Shown here: positions 1 to 8,322 of the stretch, one piece after another
Position numbering within the stretch: position 1 is the first letter of the stretch
How the letters are laid out: every line of letters starts with the position of its first letter
DNA from: Ravibacter sp964562455
GTDB lineage: Bacteria > Bacteroidota > Bacteroidia > Cytophagales > Spirosomataceae
Assembly (NCBI GenBank): GCA_964562455.1
Contig: CAZLTN010000018.1
Coordinates: 1 to 64,000, forward strand
DNA length: 64,000 bases
Direction: 5' to 3'
Program-made: the position numbers and the translations under genes
Notes under the pieces: generated by a model
What the model saw: only the letters and a program-made list of their open reading frames with translations
Told to the model about the DNA's origin: nothing
The model's database searches: none

Positions 1-233
1 GCAAGCAGGTCAGCATCAGGATGACGCTCGACCAGGTCAACCCGTCGTTTGTAGAGGAGCTGTACCAGACCTTTGAAAGCCATCCCGGGAAATGCAGGCT
101 GATGCTTTACGTAGCCGACCCCGAAAGCAGAATGGAGGTGCAGATGATGTCGAAGGTCTTCAGTGTATCGCCGGATAACACGCTTTTAAAGACGCTTGAA
201 GAGGATTATGGGGTGAGGGTGTCGTTGAATTAG
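1..233 (+). CDS. dnaE: DNA polymerase III alpha subunit, C-terminal end (partial)
   Basis: This is the last 77 codons of a gene cut by the left edge, read in frame from base 3 to the TAG stop at 231-233. The visible tail (VNPSFVEEL, HPGKCRL, MEVQMMSKVFSVSPDN) matches what I remember of the extreme C-terminus of Bacteroidota DnaE, which ends in a small OB/tau-binding region with a PGKC motif and a V.PDN..L pattern. DnaE is the replicative polymerase catalytic subunit. The polymerase and PHP domains lie outside the window, so the call rests on a short tail. The internal ATG at 21 is not a real start, because the frame continues upstream without a stop to the window edge. Confidence 0.75.
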   Translation, partial: KQVSIRMTLDQVNPSFVEELYQTFESHPGKCRLMLYVADPESRMEVQMMSKVFSVSPDNTLLKTLEEDYGVRVSLN

Positions 234-236
234 GAT

Positions 237-1997
237 TTACACCGGAAATTCCATTTCAAAAACCGTCCCGCCCGTTTCAGGATCATTCCGGAAGCTGTAA
301 GCCGCGTAAAGCTGTTCGGCCTGGGTACGGATGAGCTGCATACCGAACGAGGAACCTGCTCGGGTGTTACCTAACCTGAAACCGGAGCCGTTATCGGCTA
401 CTTCAAGCAAAACTTTCTGGTTGTTCTTTCGAAGCTCTATCCGCAGAAAGGGAGATGAATGACCGGGAAACGCATACTTGCAGGCATTCGTAATCAGCTC
501 GTTTAGAATCAGGGCCAAAGCGAGCGCAGCTTCTATCTTCAGCCTAACCGGTTCAAGATGAACCTCTCTGGCAACCCGGATATAGCCGCATGCATCCAGA
601 GACAGCCTCACCAGCTCCTGTCCATAGCCCGAGAAATTAACCAGGTTATCATTATTCTTCTGCTTATCATAATAAGGCTCTTTGGAATAAAGCTCTTTTT
701 GCAAGAGAGCAATAGCCTGAAGCCTCAGCAGGCTTTCCTCAATAACGGCCAGCGCGCCTTCATCTTTAATTTCGTACGACTGCAGTGAGAGCAGGTTTGC
801 AGCCATCTGCAGGTGATTTTTCATTCTATGACTTTGCTCATCGACTAACCGGGCATTCTGGATGCTGAGCCGGCGGTTGGTGCGATACATCCGGTAATAG
901 AAGAAGACAGCCAGTATCGAAACAATTATCGCACAAACCAGGATGATATTGACTACGCGCTGAAGCTGGTAGCTTTTTACAAGCAGCACCGCTCTTTCCT
1001 TTTCAAGCAGCAGCTCTTTTTCAGTCTGATCCGCTTTGAGCTCCTGGTTAAGTTTCTCTACCGTTTTTGAACGATCGGCGAGGAATTGCTCTTTCTCTGT
1101 CTTCCTTATCTTTTCGGAATAGTCAAGGGCACGGTGCAGGTCGCCGGATTTTGTGTAATAATTCCTCCATCCTTCCAGGATAAGCAGATGTGTTTCAAAA
1201 TCATTAATAGCATTTGCCTCGTAATGTTTTTCCGACTCTTCCAGCAACTTCCTGCCATTTACGAGATCATTAAATTTCAGATAGGCGGTAGCCAGGTAGG
1301 CTCCGGCCTTCACACCGCTAAATAATTGTGCTTCTTTCCTGTTCAAATCCACCGATTGCTGTAAATACCCGATCGATTCACGTTCGTCATTTTTCAGTTT
1401 AAGAACACCTAATTTTAAAAATGCGTGAGCCAGGCCCACCTGGTTTTTTATTTCAGTAACCAGATGCAGAGTCTTTTGATAATAATACATACTGCTATCA
1501 TAGAGTTTACCGTTCGCCCGCCGGTCCGACTCCCATATCCCTTCGTATACGGTCCCCATCGCCATATAAGCGGGGCTCACCCTCTCGGCGTCATTTAGCA
1601 GTAGCGCCATCTCAAGCGCCCTTTTACTATAATTCATTGCTTCCGGAAAATGCCCTTGCGAAACTTCGTTTTCACATAAGCGGGTAAGCAGCCTCGCCAT
1701 CTTCGACGAATCTTTTAACATCTCCTGGATATGCAGGGATGACAAAAAATTTCGTTGCGACGACCGGTAATCTCCCGCCATTGCGTATACTTTTCCATAC
1801 AGGTAATAAGCTTCAGCGATCAAAGAAGAATCCCCGGAAGCGAGGGCCCTCGCTTCCATATCCTGGGTGTAGATCAGCTTCTCCTGGTTTAACGGGAAAG
1901 TCGGATCATGCTGAGACCATGACTCGGGACAGCAGAGCAGTATTGCCTTAGCTATTAAAAATAATCTGAACATAAAAAATCCGGTAGTCCTGACCAT
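237..1997 (-). CDS. TPR-containing sensor histidine kinase (HisKA_2 type)
   Basis: This 586-residue membrane kinase has a signal-like N-terminus (about 9-28), TPR-like helical repeats in the periplasm (about 40-300), a coiled stretch (300-345), one membrane span (about 349-368) and a cytoplasmic kinase core. The phosphoacceptor motif is SHRMKNHLQ with His390, which is the HisKA_2 (LytS/HWE-related) type. The ATPase N-box is NELITNACKYA (about 499-509) and the G1 box is DNGSGF (535-540). It lies 12 nt downstream of the LytTR response regulator on the same strand, so the two form one transcription unit and a likely cognate pair. TPR sensors of this kind are common in Bacteroidota; their ligands are usually unknown. 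An internal Met at residue 9 is an alternative start giving a more typical signal peptide. Confidence 0.88.
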   Translation of the reverse strand: MVRTTGFFMFRLFLIAKAILLCCPESWSQHDPTFPLNQEKLIYTQDMEARALASGDSSLIAEAYYLYGKVYAMAGDYRSSQRNFLSSLHIQEMLKDSSKMARLLTRLCENEVSQGHFPEAMNYSKRALEMALLLNDAERVSPAYMAMGTVYEGIWESDRRANGKLYDSSMYYYQKTLHLVTEIKNQVGLAHAFLKLGVLKLKNDERESIGYLQQSVDLNRKEAQLFSGVKAGAYLATAYLKFNDLVNGRKLLEESEKHYEANAINDFETHLLILEGWRNYYTKSGDLHRALDYSEKIRKTEKEQFLADRSKTVEKLNQELKADQTEKELLLEKERAVLLVKSYQLQRVVNIILVCAIIVSILAVFFYYRMYRTNRRLSIQNARLVDEQSHRMKNHLQMAANLLSLQSYEIKDEGALAVIEESLLRLQAIALLQKELYSKEPYYDKQKNNDNLVNFSGYGQELVRLSLDACGYIRVAREVHLEPVRLKIEAALALALILNELITNACKYAFPGHSSPFLRIELRKNNQKVLLEVADNGSGFRLGNTRAGSSFGMQLIRTQAEQLYAAYSFRNDPETGGTVFEMEFPV

Positions 1998-2009
1998 TTC
2001 CCTCTGCTA

Positions 2010-2771
2010 TCATGCAGCCTCTCCGGTATTTTTAGACTTGGTTTTAACGACGTTCACCTTCTCAATCAACAGCTTCCTGGCTTTTGCCGACAAACTTACA
2101 GTTTGCATTTTATTTCCCGCCCGAAGCTCAACGTCATTGCCTTTGATAGCGTTAATATACTGGCGATTGATAATAAAAGACGGTGGCAGAGATACCAGCA
2201 GCGGATGCGTAAAAAAACGTGATATATCGCCCAGGTGCGTACCGATGACATAGGGTGCCTCAGTCGTTGAAACCGTATGTACAATGACTTTCCCCCTGTT
2301 CGCCTGTACATATAAAAGATCTTCAAAACGCACCTGCCTGTAATCACCGTTGACATGCAGGTAAACGCTGTCCGGAACCTGACGGCGCTGCCCGTTTTCC
2401 TGGTTTTCCCAGAAACGGTCCCGGATAAACCTGATCTGGATCAGCAATTGCTCCTTGTTGTAGGGCTTTTTAATGTAGCCATACGATTGGGTCAGCGCCG
2501 CTTCGGCCGGAGGCGTATCCCTGCCAGAAAGGAACAGGAAAGGAACATTCAGGAAGTCGCCGATCCAGTTAGCCAGCTCGATGCCATCCTTGTTTTTATC
2601 GCCTCCCAGGGAGATATCCAGTACGGCAAAATCCGGCGGGTTTTGCCGCAGGCTTTTGATAGCTTCCGAAAGTGACCTGGCGCAGCCCGTCACCTCATGG
2701 CCCGCTTCTTCAAGATGTTTTTTTAATAACCCTGAGGTAAGTAAGTCGTCCTCGACGATGAGTATTTTCAT
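2010..2771 (-). CDS. LytTR-family response regulator
   Basis: This 253-residue protein has a receiver domain (about 1-120) and a LytTR DNA-binding domain (about 134-235). Receiver landmarks are the acidic pair D8/D9, the phosphoacceptor D52 in AVLDIS, S82 and the conserved lysine in YIKKPYNKEQ (K102). The LytTR part carries the usual LLYVQANRGKVIVHT and FIINRQYINAI segments. It is the first gene of a two-gene unit with the downstream kinase. An exact TAnnTTTG box on the minus strand 36 nt upstream of the ATG is a plausible -7 element. LytTR regulators usually bind pairs of direct repeats; the target genes are not evident here. Confidence 0.92.
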   Translation of the reverse strand: MKILIVEDDLLTSGLLKKHLEEAGHEVTGCARSLSEAIKSLRQNPPDFAVLDISLGGDKNKDGIELANWIGDFLNVPFLFLSGRDTPPAEAALTQSYGYIKKPYNKEQLLIQIRFIRDRFWENQENGQRRQVPDSVYLHVNGDYRQVRFEDLLYVQANRGKVIVHTVSTTEAPYVIGTHLGDISRFFTHPLLVSLPPSFIINRQYINAIKGNDVELRAGNKMQTVSLSAKARKLLIEKVNVVKTKSKNTGEAA

Positions 2772-2806
2772 GTGTGCTACGTTGAAAACCGGAAAAGGAA
2801 TACAGG

Positions 2807-2814
2807 CAAAAATA
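2807..2814 (-). promoter_or_regulatory. Putative Bacteroidota -7 promoter box for the LytTR/kinase unit
   Basis: The minus strand reads TATTTTTG, an exact match to TAnnTTTG, 36 nt upstream of the regulator ATG at 2771. No clear -33 TTTG is visible at the usual distance, so this rests on one box plus position. Confidence 0.4.
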
Positions 2815-3022
2815 GTACATCCGGTTGCTATTTGCCAGTCTTCGGGCTGATCGTCAGGTACGATCCGATTGCCCTGATCCTTTTCTCGCCATCCTATATA
2901 TGTAAAAAGTCCGAAGTAATTGCAGAAATATCAGAAGGTTCTTTCAATTTATCGGATGTTACTGGCGTGACATATTCCTTATATATACTCCTAAAACAGT
3001 TGAAAAAATTTTCTATGCAGCC

Positions 3023-3064
3023 GGGTGGATTGTCGGAAAGGGAGGGTGGATTGTTGGAAGGGGG
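3023..3064. repeat. Two 21-bp G-rich direct repeats
   Basis: Two adjacent copies (3023-3043 and 3044-3064) both begin GGGTGGATTGT and differ at only a few positions; a further GGTTGGAA follows. Period 21 bp is close to two helical turns. The pair lies in a divergent regulatory gap, so it could be an operator, but it could equally be a simple duplication. Confidence 0.55.
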
Positions 3065-3387
3065 TTGGAAAGCGCGATATGACGATAATAGCTTAGACGC
3101 CTGAAACAGGAAACAGCCCCTCCCCGATCTCTTCCAAATCTAATGAACAATATGACTAAAAACAGCTATCCCATATAAAATCACTGATATTCTACCTGTA
3201 ACAACCCTGAACAAGCAGATACTCAGAAAAACGAGGGAAAAGATATTCTTTTAACATCAGCCATTTCCGTATGGGAGGGAAAATTGAAACAAGCCCGGAT
3301 TCACGTAGAAAGGCTTTTTAGCCAATTATACATTAGGTCAAGTCGTTTAAATACACTATTTTTAAATGCTTAACCCTACCCTCTGAT

Positions 3388-4449
3388 ATGGATAATTGGC
3401 AACCGGACGCGCAATTGCTCGACGAATTGATAAACCTTCACATACAAAGCCAGGCAAAGGAAAAAGAATTCATTGAGGCCTGTATCCCGAAAATTGAAGA
3501 TATACTGAGCCGGGAAGAATACCGTTTAAACTCCCGGAAAAGAGGTTTATACGCCAGAGCCACCGCATATTCACTTTTCCGGTCATTTATGAAACAACAA
3601 GAATGGCATAGCAATTTGCCGGAAAAATATATAGCCGATCAGATTTTAATCCGTAAAATCATAAACGGCGACCGCGACTCCGATCTCCATAACAGACATA
3701 TCAGGTTTATTGCCAACTATTTATGTAAACAAGAGAACGGATATAATTCTCTCGCCTATGAGGAGCGTGCAAGAGATATCTGGCAGGCATGCCTCGAATC
3801 AATAGTAAAGAGAAAGTTCGTCCTCGAAGCTTCATTTAAAAGTTATGTTAAAGCGGTAGCCAGGAATACCCTGACAAACGAATGGAAAAAAGACAAGAGC
3901 TATCGGGAATACGCAAATGAAATGCGCTCTGAAGCTAAAACAGAAAGTTATTCAGAGTATGAAGTCGAAGAAGAAATCGTAAATCCGCTAGTAGAAAGAC
4001 TGAATAAACTGGATGTGGCTGTTATCAGGAATTTCCAGACGCTTACCGAGCAATGCAGGCAATTCATTTACAACAGATACAGCGTAGACGAGTTGTTTCA
4101 GAAGGAATTTGAAAGCATCCGGGAATATGGTCCCGAATACAGGGCTTTTTTTGAAGAGATGTACGAAACGGGGATTAAAGTAAATAGTATAAAGCGGGCT
4201 GCCGAACTACTGGGATTAAAGCCCGTAAGTGCAAACAAATATGCCCAAACTTGCCTGGACAGTCTTGTCTTAAAAACTTACGGCCAAATGGAAGAAATAC
4301 TGAGCACCCCTTTAGGTCAATATACCAGGTACTTAAATATCATCATGGAAAAATTAAAAAAGAGATACCGGGATGCCTCGAACCGATACCAAAAACACCT
4401 GAAAAAAAACCGGGATTCTAAGCGCCGTATAGCACATGCCCTCAGATAA
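3388..4449 (+). CDS. Divergent sigma-70 family (ECF-like) sigma factor with extra N-terminal domain
   Basis: This 353-residue protein is about twice the length of an ordinary ECF sigma factor. Residues about 86-170 look like sigma region 2: a gD.d..L...h..fI.NYL helix, then RARDIWQACLESIV (the usual DivQe.f position) and SFKSYVKAVARNTLTNEWKK (the usual sf..yl..ia.N...d..Rk). Residues about 215-297 look like region 4, with LTEQCRQFIYNRY and a helix-turn-helix AAELLGLKPVSANKYAQTCL, but about 30 extra residues lie between these halves. Residues 1-85 and a basic tail (320-353) match nothing I recognise. It starts an operon: the next gene overlaps it by 14 nt and encodes a single-span membrane protein. 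Codon use looks richer in A than in the SusCD loci. The sigma-family call is by pattern and is fairly secure; the regulon is unknown. Confidence 0.7.
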   Translation: MDNWQPDAQLLDELINLHIQSQAKEKEFIEACIPKIEDILSREEYRLNSRKRGLYARATAYSLFRSFMKQQEWHSNLPEKYIADQILIRKIINGDRDSDLHNRHIRFIANYLCKQENGYNSLAYEERARDIWQACLESIVKRKFVLEASFKSYVKAVARNTLTNEWKKDKSYREYANEMRSEAKTESYSEYEVEEEIVNPLVERLNKLDVAVIRNFQTLTEQCRQFIYNRYSVDELFQKEFESIREYGPEYRAFFEEMYETGIKVNSIKRAAELLGLKPVSANKYAQTCLDSLVLKTYGQMEEILSTPLGQYTRYLNIIMEKLKKRYRDASNRYQKHLKKNRDSKRRIAHALR

Positions 4450-5128
4450 GGAACAACAACTCATACTCATCAAGCTATACTTATCCGGACAACTCCCTCC
4501 ATACGGAGACAAATGGGTAGAGCAGCTTCTTGAGGAAGATCAAGACTTCGAAAAGCTATATACAAGCTATCTGCTGGTCCACAACAGTATTCACAACTAT
4601 ACCCTGGAAAGCAAGCTGGAAAAGGATATAGAAGATAATTCTGCCGCAGTACTTCAGCAATTTTTCGAATCAAACGAAACAGCCTATCGTGATAAACGCA
4701 AAGGCGGTTATGAGATCGGAAAGGGTATAATACGCCTCTATGACCTGGTTCTTTCCAAAAACACAGCGGCTATACTCCTGCTTTCCCTATTGGGTTTCGG
4801 TATCTATAAAATAGTTAAGCCGCCGCATTCAGCTCTTATTCGACTTACCGTTGAAAACTCGGGATATGGCCTAACGGGCTCCGTGGAAATCCCAATAGTT
4901 GTCTATGAGAAAGATCCCAGGTGGCTCCATTGGGAAGACAGCTACAAGTGGCCGGCAGATACGCTGCGACTATACAGCCGAAGCCTGTTTAAAGACGAAT
5001 TTAAGCATCAATGGCTGTTCAGAGCAACCGAAAAAGACGATGAATTCCTATTGATGACGCATAACGGTACTTATACCATTTTCAACCGGAAAGAAGAACT
5101 AGTTCCTCTGAAAAAGAATGAAGATTAG
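4436..5128 (+). CDS. Single-span membrane protein in anti-sigma position
   Basis: The 230-residue product has a soluble, acidic, helical N-terminal part (1-105), one membrane span (about 108-126, TAAILLLSLLGFGIYKIV) and a C-terminal part (130-230) that would be periplasmic and is rich in beta-type sequence. This is the layout of a transmembrane anti-sigma factor. The gene overlaps the sigma-factor gene by 14 nt and the following peptidase gene by 11 nt, which points to translational coupling. No FecR or zinc anti-sigma (HxxxCxxC) motif is present, so the anti-sigma role is inferred from position and topology only. Lys4-Glu5 and the LIKLYLSGQLPP segment resemble the start of Bacteroidota anti-sigma proteins (a gene-neighbour style observation, weak). 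Confidence 0.5.
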   Translation: MPSDKEQQLILIKLYLSGQLPPYGDKWVEQLLEEDQDFEKLYTSYLLVHNSIHNYTLESKLEKDIEDNSAAVLQQFFESNETAYRDKRKGGYEIGKGIIRLYDLVLSKNTAAILLLSLLGFGIYKIVKPPHSALIRLTVENSGYGLTGSVEIPIVVYEKDPRWLHWEDSYKWPADTLRLYSRSLFKDEFKHQWLFRATEKDDEFLLMTHNGTYTIFNRKEELVPLKKNED

Positions 5129-6545
5129 CTGTTTTGTCTCTTTAATGCTGCTTGTGTCCTTCTCACTCCGGGCCGGGGATTGCGACTGCGGAGCATATTT
5201 TGCTTCACTGAAAGCAAAGCGTTCCCTGTTTGGCTATGAGCAAAGCAGGGCTCAAAACATAGTAAATGAGTATACACGCCTTTTTGTACACGAACTCCCC
5301 ATAGTCGCAGCGCCTCACAACTGCCAGGGCAACGACCATGACCTGGTTTACGCTACCATGTGCACCGAGCAGGGAAGATCCACTTATGTGATCTTCTACC
5401 AGGAAAGCTTCATGGATAAACTTCAGAAAAACAATTCGGTCGGCGACCTGTTTGTATTGGCTCACGAAGTGTCACACCACCTTCTTGCCCACATAGACAG
5501 GGCCAGGAGGACAATCCTGAAAAAGCTCCCGAAAAAAGGGCAAGAGGTTTCACCCGGGAAATTCTTAAAAAACAGATCGATCCCATTTTTTCGAGACCCT
5601 ATACTCGCAGTGTACCTGGAAGAAGTTGAAGCCGATTTATTGGCATTATGGCTGGTCCGGCAGGAACATAACCTGACGGAATCTCAGGTCAATAGTATTT
5701 ACCAGGCCCTCATCGATCTCTATATGACTGAAAAAGAAAAAAAGAAAGGCGCGATATCGTTGAGAGTAAGGCAAAAAATACTGTTCAACTACCAGGAATG
5801 GCTCAAAACAGACCCTAAACTTAGTAAAGACTATACCGGGAAACAGCTGGATGAGCTGATGATGATCCTCTCGGAAGAATCGCATTATATGTATAGCCTG
5901 GCTTTATCGGATATGTCGGACGACGAGTTGAAAGAACTGGAGGAATCCGACCTGCTCTATCGCGAAAGACTGCTGAAGAACAATTTCTCTGCGGGTCTTC
6001 TGCTTGGGGGGATTGCGCAGTTCCCGGACCTGGTACCAGCTTCGGCCAGGCCCTATACAAATATCCTGTTCGGTACGAGCCTGAGGTACGAATCGATCTT
6101 CAAAAAACACGCTGTCCTGGCAGATGTAACCTGGAATCATACTGAATTAAGAACCTACCTCGACTTCGGAAAAGGGAAACAGATATCAGAACGTCTGACA
6201 TCCGGAATGTTACGGTTCAAACCGATGTATGAGTATAGCATACCCTGGAGAAAATCCAACCCTTTTCGGAAGGCACGCTTCTCAGCGGGAGCCTCAATTG
6301 TTATCCCACTGAACGTCCGGTACCGGAATTACGGAATCGAAAATCCGGCTATTCCTGAGTTATCCTACTCTATCCATCCGGTAGTAGGCTTTTCGTCGGG
6401 GATCGGCAAACGCAAATTTCAGGATATATTTCGTTTCGGAGTAAGCTATGAACCACACAAACTCTCTGTTTCTTCCGGAGAAAGCCTGTTAAGAAAAATT
6501 CATATACCTTCTCTCAGTTTTTCGGCAGCGTTCACCTTTTTTTAG
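5118..6545 (+). CDS. M48-like metallopeptidase fused to a C-terminal outer-membrane barrel
   Basis: This 475-residue exported protein has a signal peptide (about 1-20) followed by a Cys-rich DCDCG start. Its peptidase part contains HEVSH (His116, Glu117, His120) and, about 50 residues on, LEEVEADLLALWL, which supplies the third zinc ligand (E171 in ExEAD) as in M48 peptidases. The C-terminal 185 residues alternate aromatic and polar residues, resemble short outer-membrane beta-strands, and end in AAFTFF, the terminal-aromatic pattern of barrel proteins. A periplasmic or surface peptidase anchored by its own barrel is unusual. It overlaps the membrane-protein gene by 11 nt and is 3 nt from the lipoprotein gene. 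One attractive inference is proteolysis linked to the upstream sigma/anti-sigma pair. The substrate is unknown. Confidence 0.7.
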   Translation: MKISCFVSLMLLVSFSLRAGDCDCGAYFASLKAKRSLFGYEQSRAQNIVNEYTRLFVHELPIVAAPHNCQGNDHDLVYATMCTEQGRSTYVIFYQESFMDKLQKNNSVGDLFVLAHEVSHHLLAHIDRARRTILKKLPKKGQEVSPGKFLKNRSIPFFRDPILAVYLEEVEADLLALWLVRQEHNLTESQVNSIYQALIDLYMTEKEKKKGAISLRVRQKILFNYQEWLKTDPKLSKDYTGKQLDELMMILSEESHYMYSLALSDMSDDELKELEESDLLYRERLLKNNFSAGLLLGGIAQFPDLVPASARPYTNILFGTSLRYESIFKKHAVLADVTWNHTELRTYLDFGKGKQISERLTSGMLRFKPMYEYSIPWRKSNPFRKARFSAGASIVIPLNVRYRNYGIENPAIPELSYSIHPVVGFSSGIGKRKFQDIFRFGVSYEPHKLSVSSGESLLRKIHIPSLSFSAAFTFF

Positions 6546-6548
6546 CAT

Positions 6549-8054
6549 ATGACAGTGAATAAATCTACGCAGATAAAAACACTTCTGAACATCCTGCTGA
6601 CTTTCTGCTTACTGCTCCTTACCGTCTCATGCAGTGAACCAGGGGGGAGCGAAGCGCAGGTGGGCCGCCTCCTGGTACTGAACCGCAGCCACAATGACAG
6701 TTCCATACGTGCGTTCGATGCCTGTTTACTTCGTTATTCTTATGCCAATGCACCGGAATCAGCCCAACTGTCCATTCAGCAAAAGGCGCTGGAAATCCCC
6801 TTTGACCGGTGGGCCGTAGCACATAACTATCTTGATTTCGAATATGTCGCAGACACCTCGAAAGCGGACATAAAAATTGTGTTCTCCGACGAAGAAGCAC
6901 TGTTTGGCGAAGCCTGGACGGACCAGTCACTCATCCCTCAGAAAATACCGGTATTAACAGCGACCTCGCGCGAAGCCAACCAAAGTATCATTTTTTTGCG
7001 GCGATCTTTTCCATGGACCGCCACTCTGCTTCAAAAAGCGCTGCTGCACCAGATCGGAAATGCGCTCGGATTGGCGTCCTGCCACGACCAATCGGAAGTG
7101 ATGTCCCTCGACGGATCCTACTCGCCTTCCATTGAGCTGACCCCCTGTGAAATCAATACTGTAAAACAGGTTTATCGGGAAAAGTGTGACAATTGGGAAC
7201 GTTTGGAAGACTTTCCAGAGGCTGCTAACATCAGTATATTTAGTTCCTTTTCTGTCAGCACACGGGATGCCGGCTATTGTTTAGAGGCTTTGTCAGGTAG
7301 CCAAGGTCTACGTTTGTATCAATTCTCTCCGCTAACACAAAAATGGAAGACCACCCGGCTTACGGTGGATAAATATTCGAGCGACCTGGCCTGCTTTGCC
7401 ATCGATAATATTATATACATAGGCTCAGATGCCTACGATCCCAGAACGGGCATTTCGACCCCCTTTTTCTTATCTTTTAACCCTCAGTCTGCCTCTGGTA
7501 CCGAACCCTGGAAACCGATCAGCGTTCCCCCTGAAACAATCCGAGGGCAGTCTACCAGCTCTCCTATTGGCTTTTCTATCGAAGATAAAGGCTTCGTTGC
7601 GGGATATCATACCTGGGAATATATTCCCTCCGACGACAGTTGGCGCAAAACGAACGATGTAACCAATCCTACTCTTTTTAACGTGTTCAATGAGCGACTA
7701 AATCACTTCATATTAGACAATACCCTTTATATCCCTCGCACACGTAACACAGAGGGTATCTGTCTAAGTCCTCTCAAAGGATCACCACTGGACTATTTCC
7801 GAACCATCCCTTACAATTACTATTCCAACCATTCTGAATTGGTTTCTTTCTCAGTACGAGGCACAGGTTATTGCCTGGTAGGAGCATTCGAAGACCCAGC
7901 CAGAGTTTTCCGATTTGACAAGGACAAAGGCTGGAGTAATCCGGGAGAATTATCAGATTTTCCCGGAAAGGGCAGAATCGTAGCGCGCTTCGTAGTGGGC
8001 AACCGCGCCTACATCGTCACAGATCAAAAGGAAGTCTGGATGTACAGGCCCTGA
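6549..8054 (+). CDS. Lipoprotein with zinc-site-less matrixin domain and propeller repeats
   Basis: The 501-residue product has a lipoprotein signal peptide with the lipobox LTVSC (Cys28). Residues about 50-210 follow the metzincin/matrixin plan: a DFEYVADTSKADIKIVFSD strand region, then LLHQIGNALGLASCH and SEVMS, the Met-turn. In active matrixins the site is HExxHxxGxxH. Here it reads H167-Q168, N171 and S177, so the catalytic Glu and two of three zinc ligands are lost and the domain is predicted inactive. Residues about 215-501 contain repeated W and GYC/AYI blade-like segments (SFSVSTRDAGYCLEA, FVVGNRAYIVT) resembling a Kelch-type propeller, which usually binds protein or glycan. It is the last gene of the sigma operon and is followed by a strong terminator. 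Confidence 0.68.
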   Translation: MTVNKSTQIKTLLNILLTFCLLLLTVSCSEPGGSEAQVGRLLVLNRSHNDSSIRAFDACLLRYSYANAPESAQLSIQQKALEIPFDRWAVAHNYLDFEYVADTSKADIKIVFSDEEALFGEAWTDQSLIPQKIPVLTATSREANQSIIFLRRSFPWTATLLQKALLHQIGNALGLASCHDQSEVMSLDGSYSPSIELTPCEINTVKQVYREKCDNWERLEDFPEAANISIFSSFSVSTRDAGYCLEALSGSQGLRLYQFSPLTQKWKTTRLTVDKYSSDLACFAIDNIIYIGSDAYDPRTGISTPFFLSFNPQSASGTEPWKPISVPPETIRGQSTSSPIGFSIEDKGFVAGYHTWEYIPSDDSWRKTNDVTNPTLFNVFNERLNHFILDNTLYIPRTRNTEGICLSPLKGSPLDYFRTIPYNYYSNHSELVSFSVRGTGYCLVGAFEDPARVFRFDKDKGWSNPGELSDFPGKGRIVARFVVGNRAYIVTDQKEVWMYRP

Positions 8055-8110
8055 AAGCCTCGCCGGCTAAGCATCCCGATTTGTTGTAATTCGTAATTCA
8101 ACTTAAGTAT

Positions 8111-8171
8111 CGGCCAAACAACTGGCCGGTGCCGAAACGTACAGTCATCAACAAACTGTACGTTTTTTTTT
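8111..8171 (+). terminator. Double hairpin terminator after the sigma/peptidase operon
   Basis: The first hairpin pairs CGGCCA (8111-8116) with TGGCCG (8123-8128). The second is a perfect 10-bp stem, AAACGTACAG (8135-8144) with CTGTACGTTT (8156-8165), running into eight T residues (8163-8170). This is a textbook intrinsic terminator for the operon ending at 8054. The rest of 8172-8322 shows nothing else that I recognise. Confidence 0.88.
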
Positions 8172-8322
8172 ATTTCACAAAAAAACACAACACACTAAAA
8201 ACAAGGCACTTAAACCAAATACACCTCCTTTTTAAGAATCACGGGACTCCCTGTTTCGTAAAAGGAGTATCACCTTTTCAGCATGCAGCATATGCGCGAT
8301 CTGAACAAAAACCAGATCACGT

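Larger units (their letters stand above)
2772..3387. other. 616-nt divergent intergenic region
   Basis: This AT-rich stretch separates the minus-strand LytTR regulator from the plus-strand sigma-factor operon. It holds the putative -7 box at 2807-2814 and a pair of 21-bp direct repeats at 3023-3064. Short reading frames inside it have no recognisable protein features. I see no RNA gene and no convincing promoter in front of the ATG at 3388. Confidence 0.6.
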
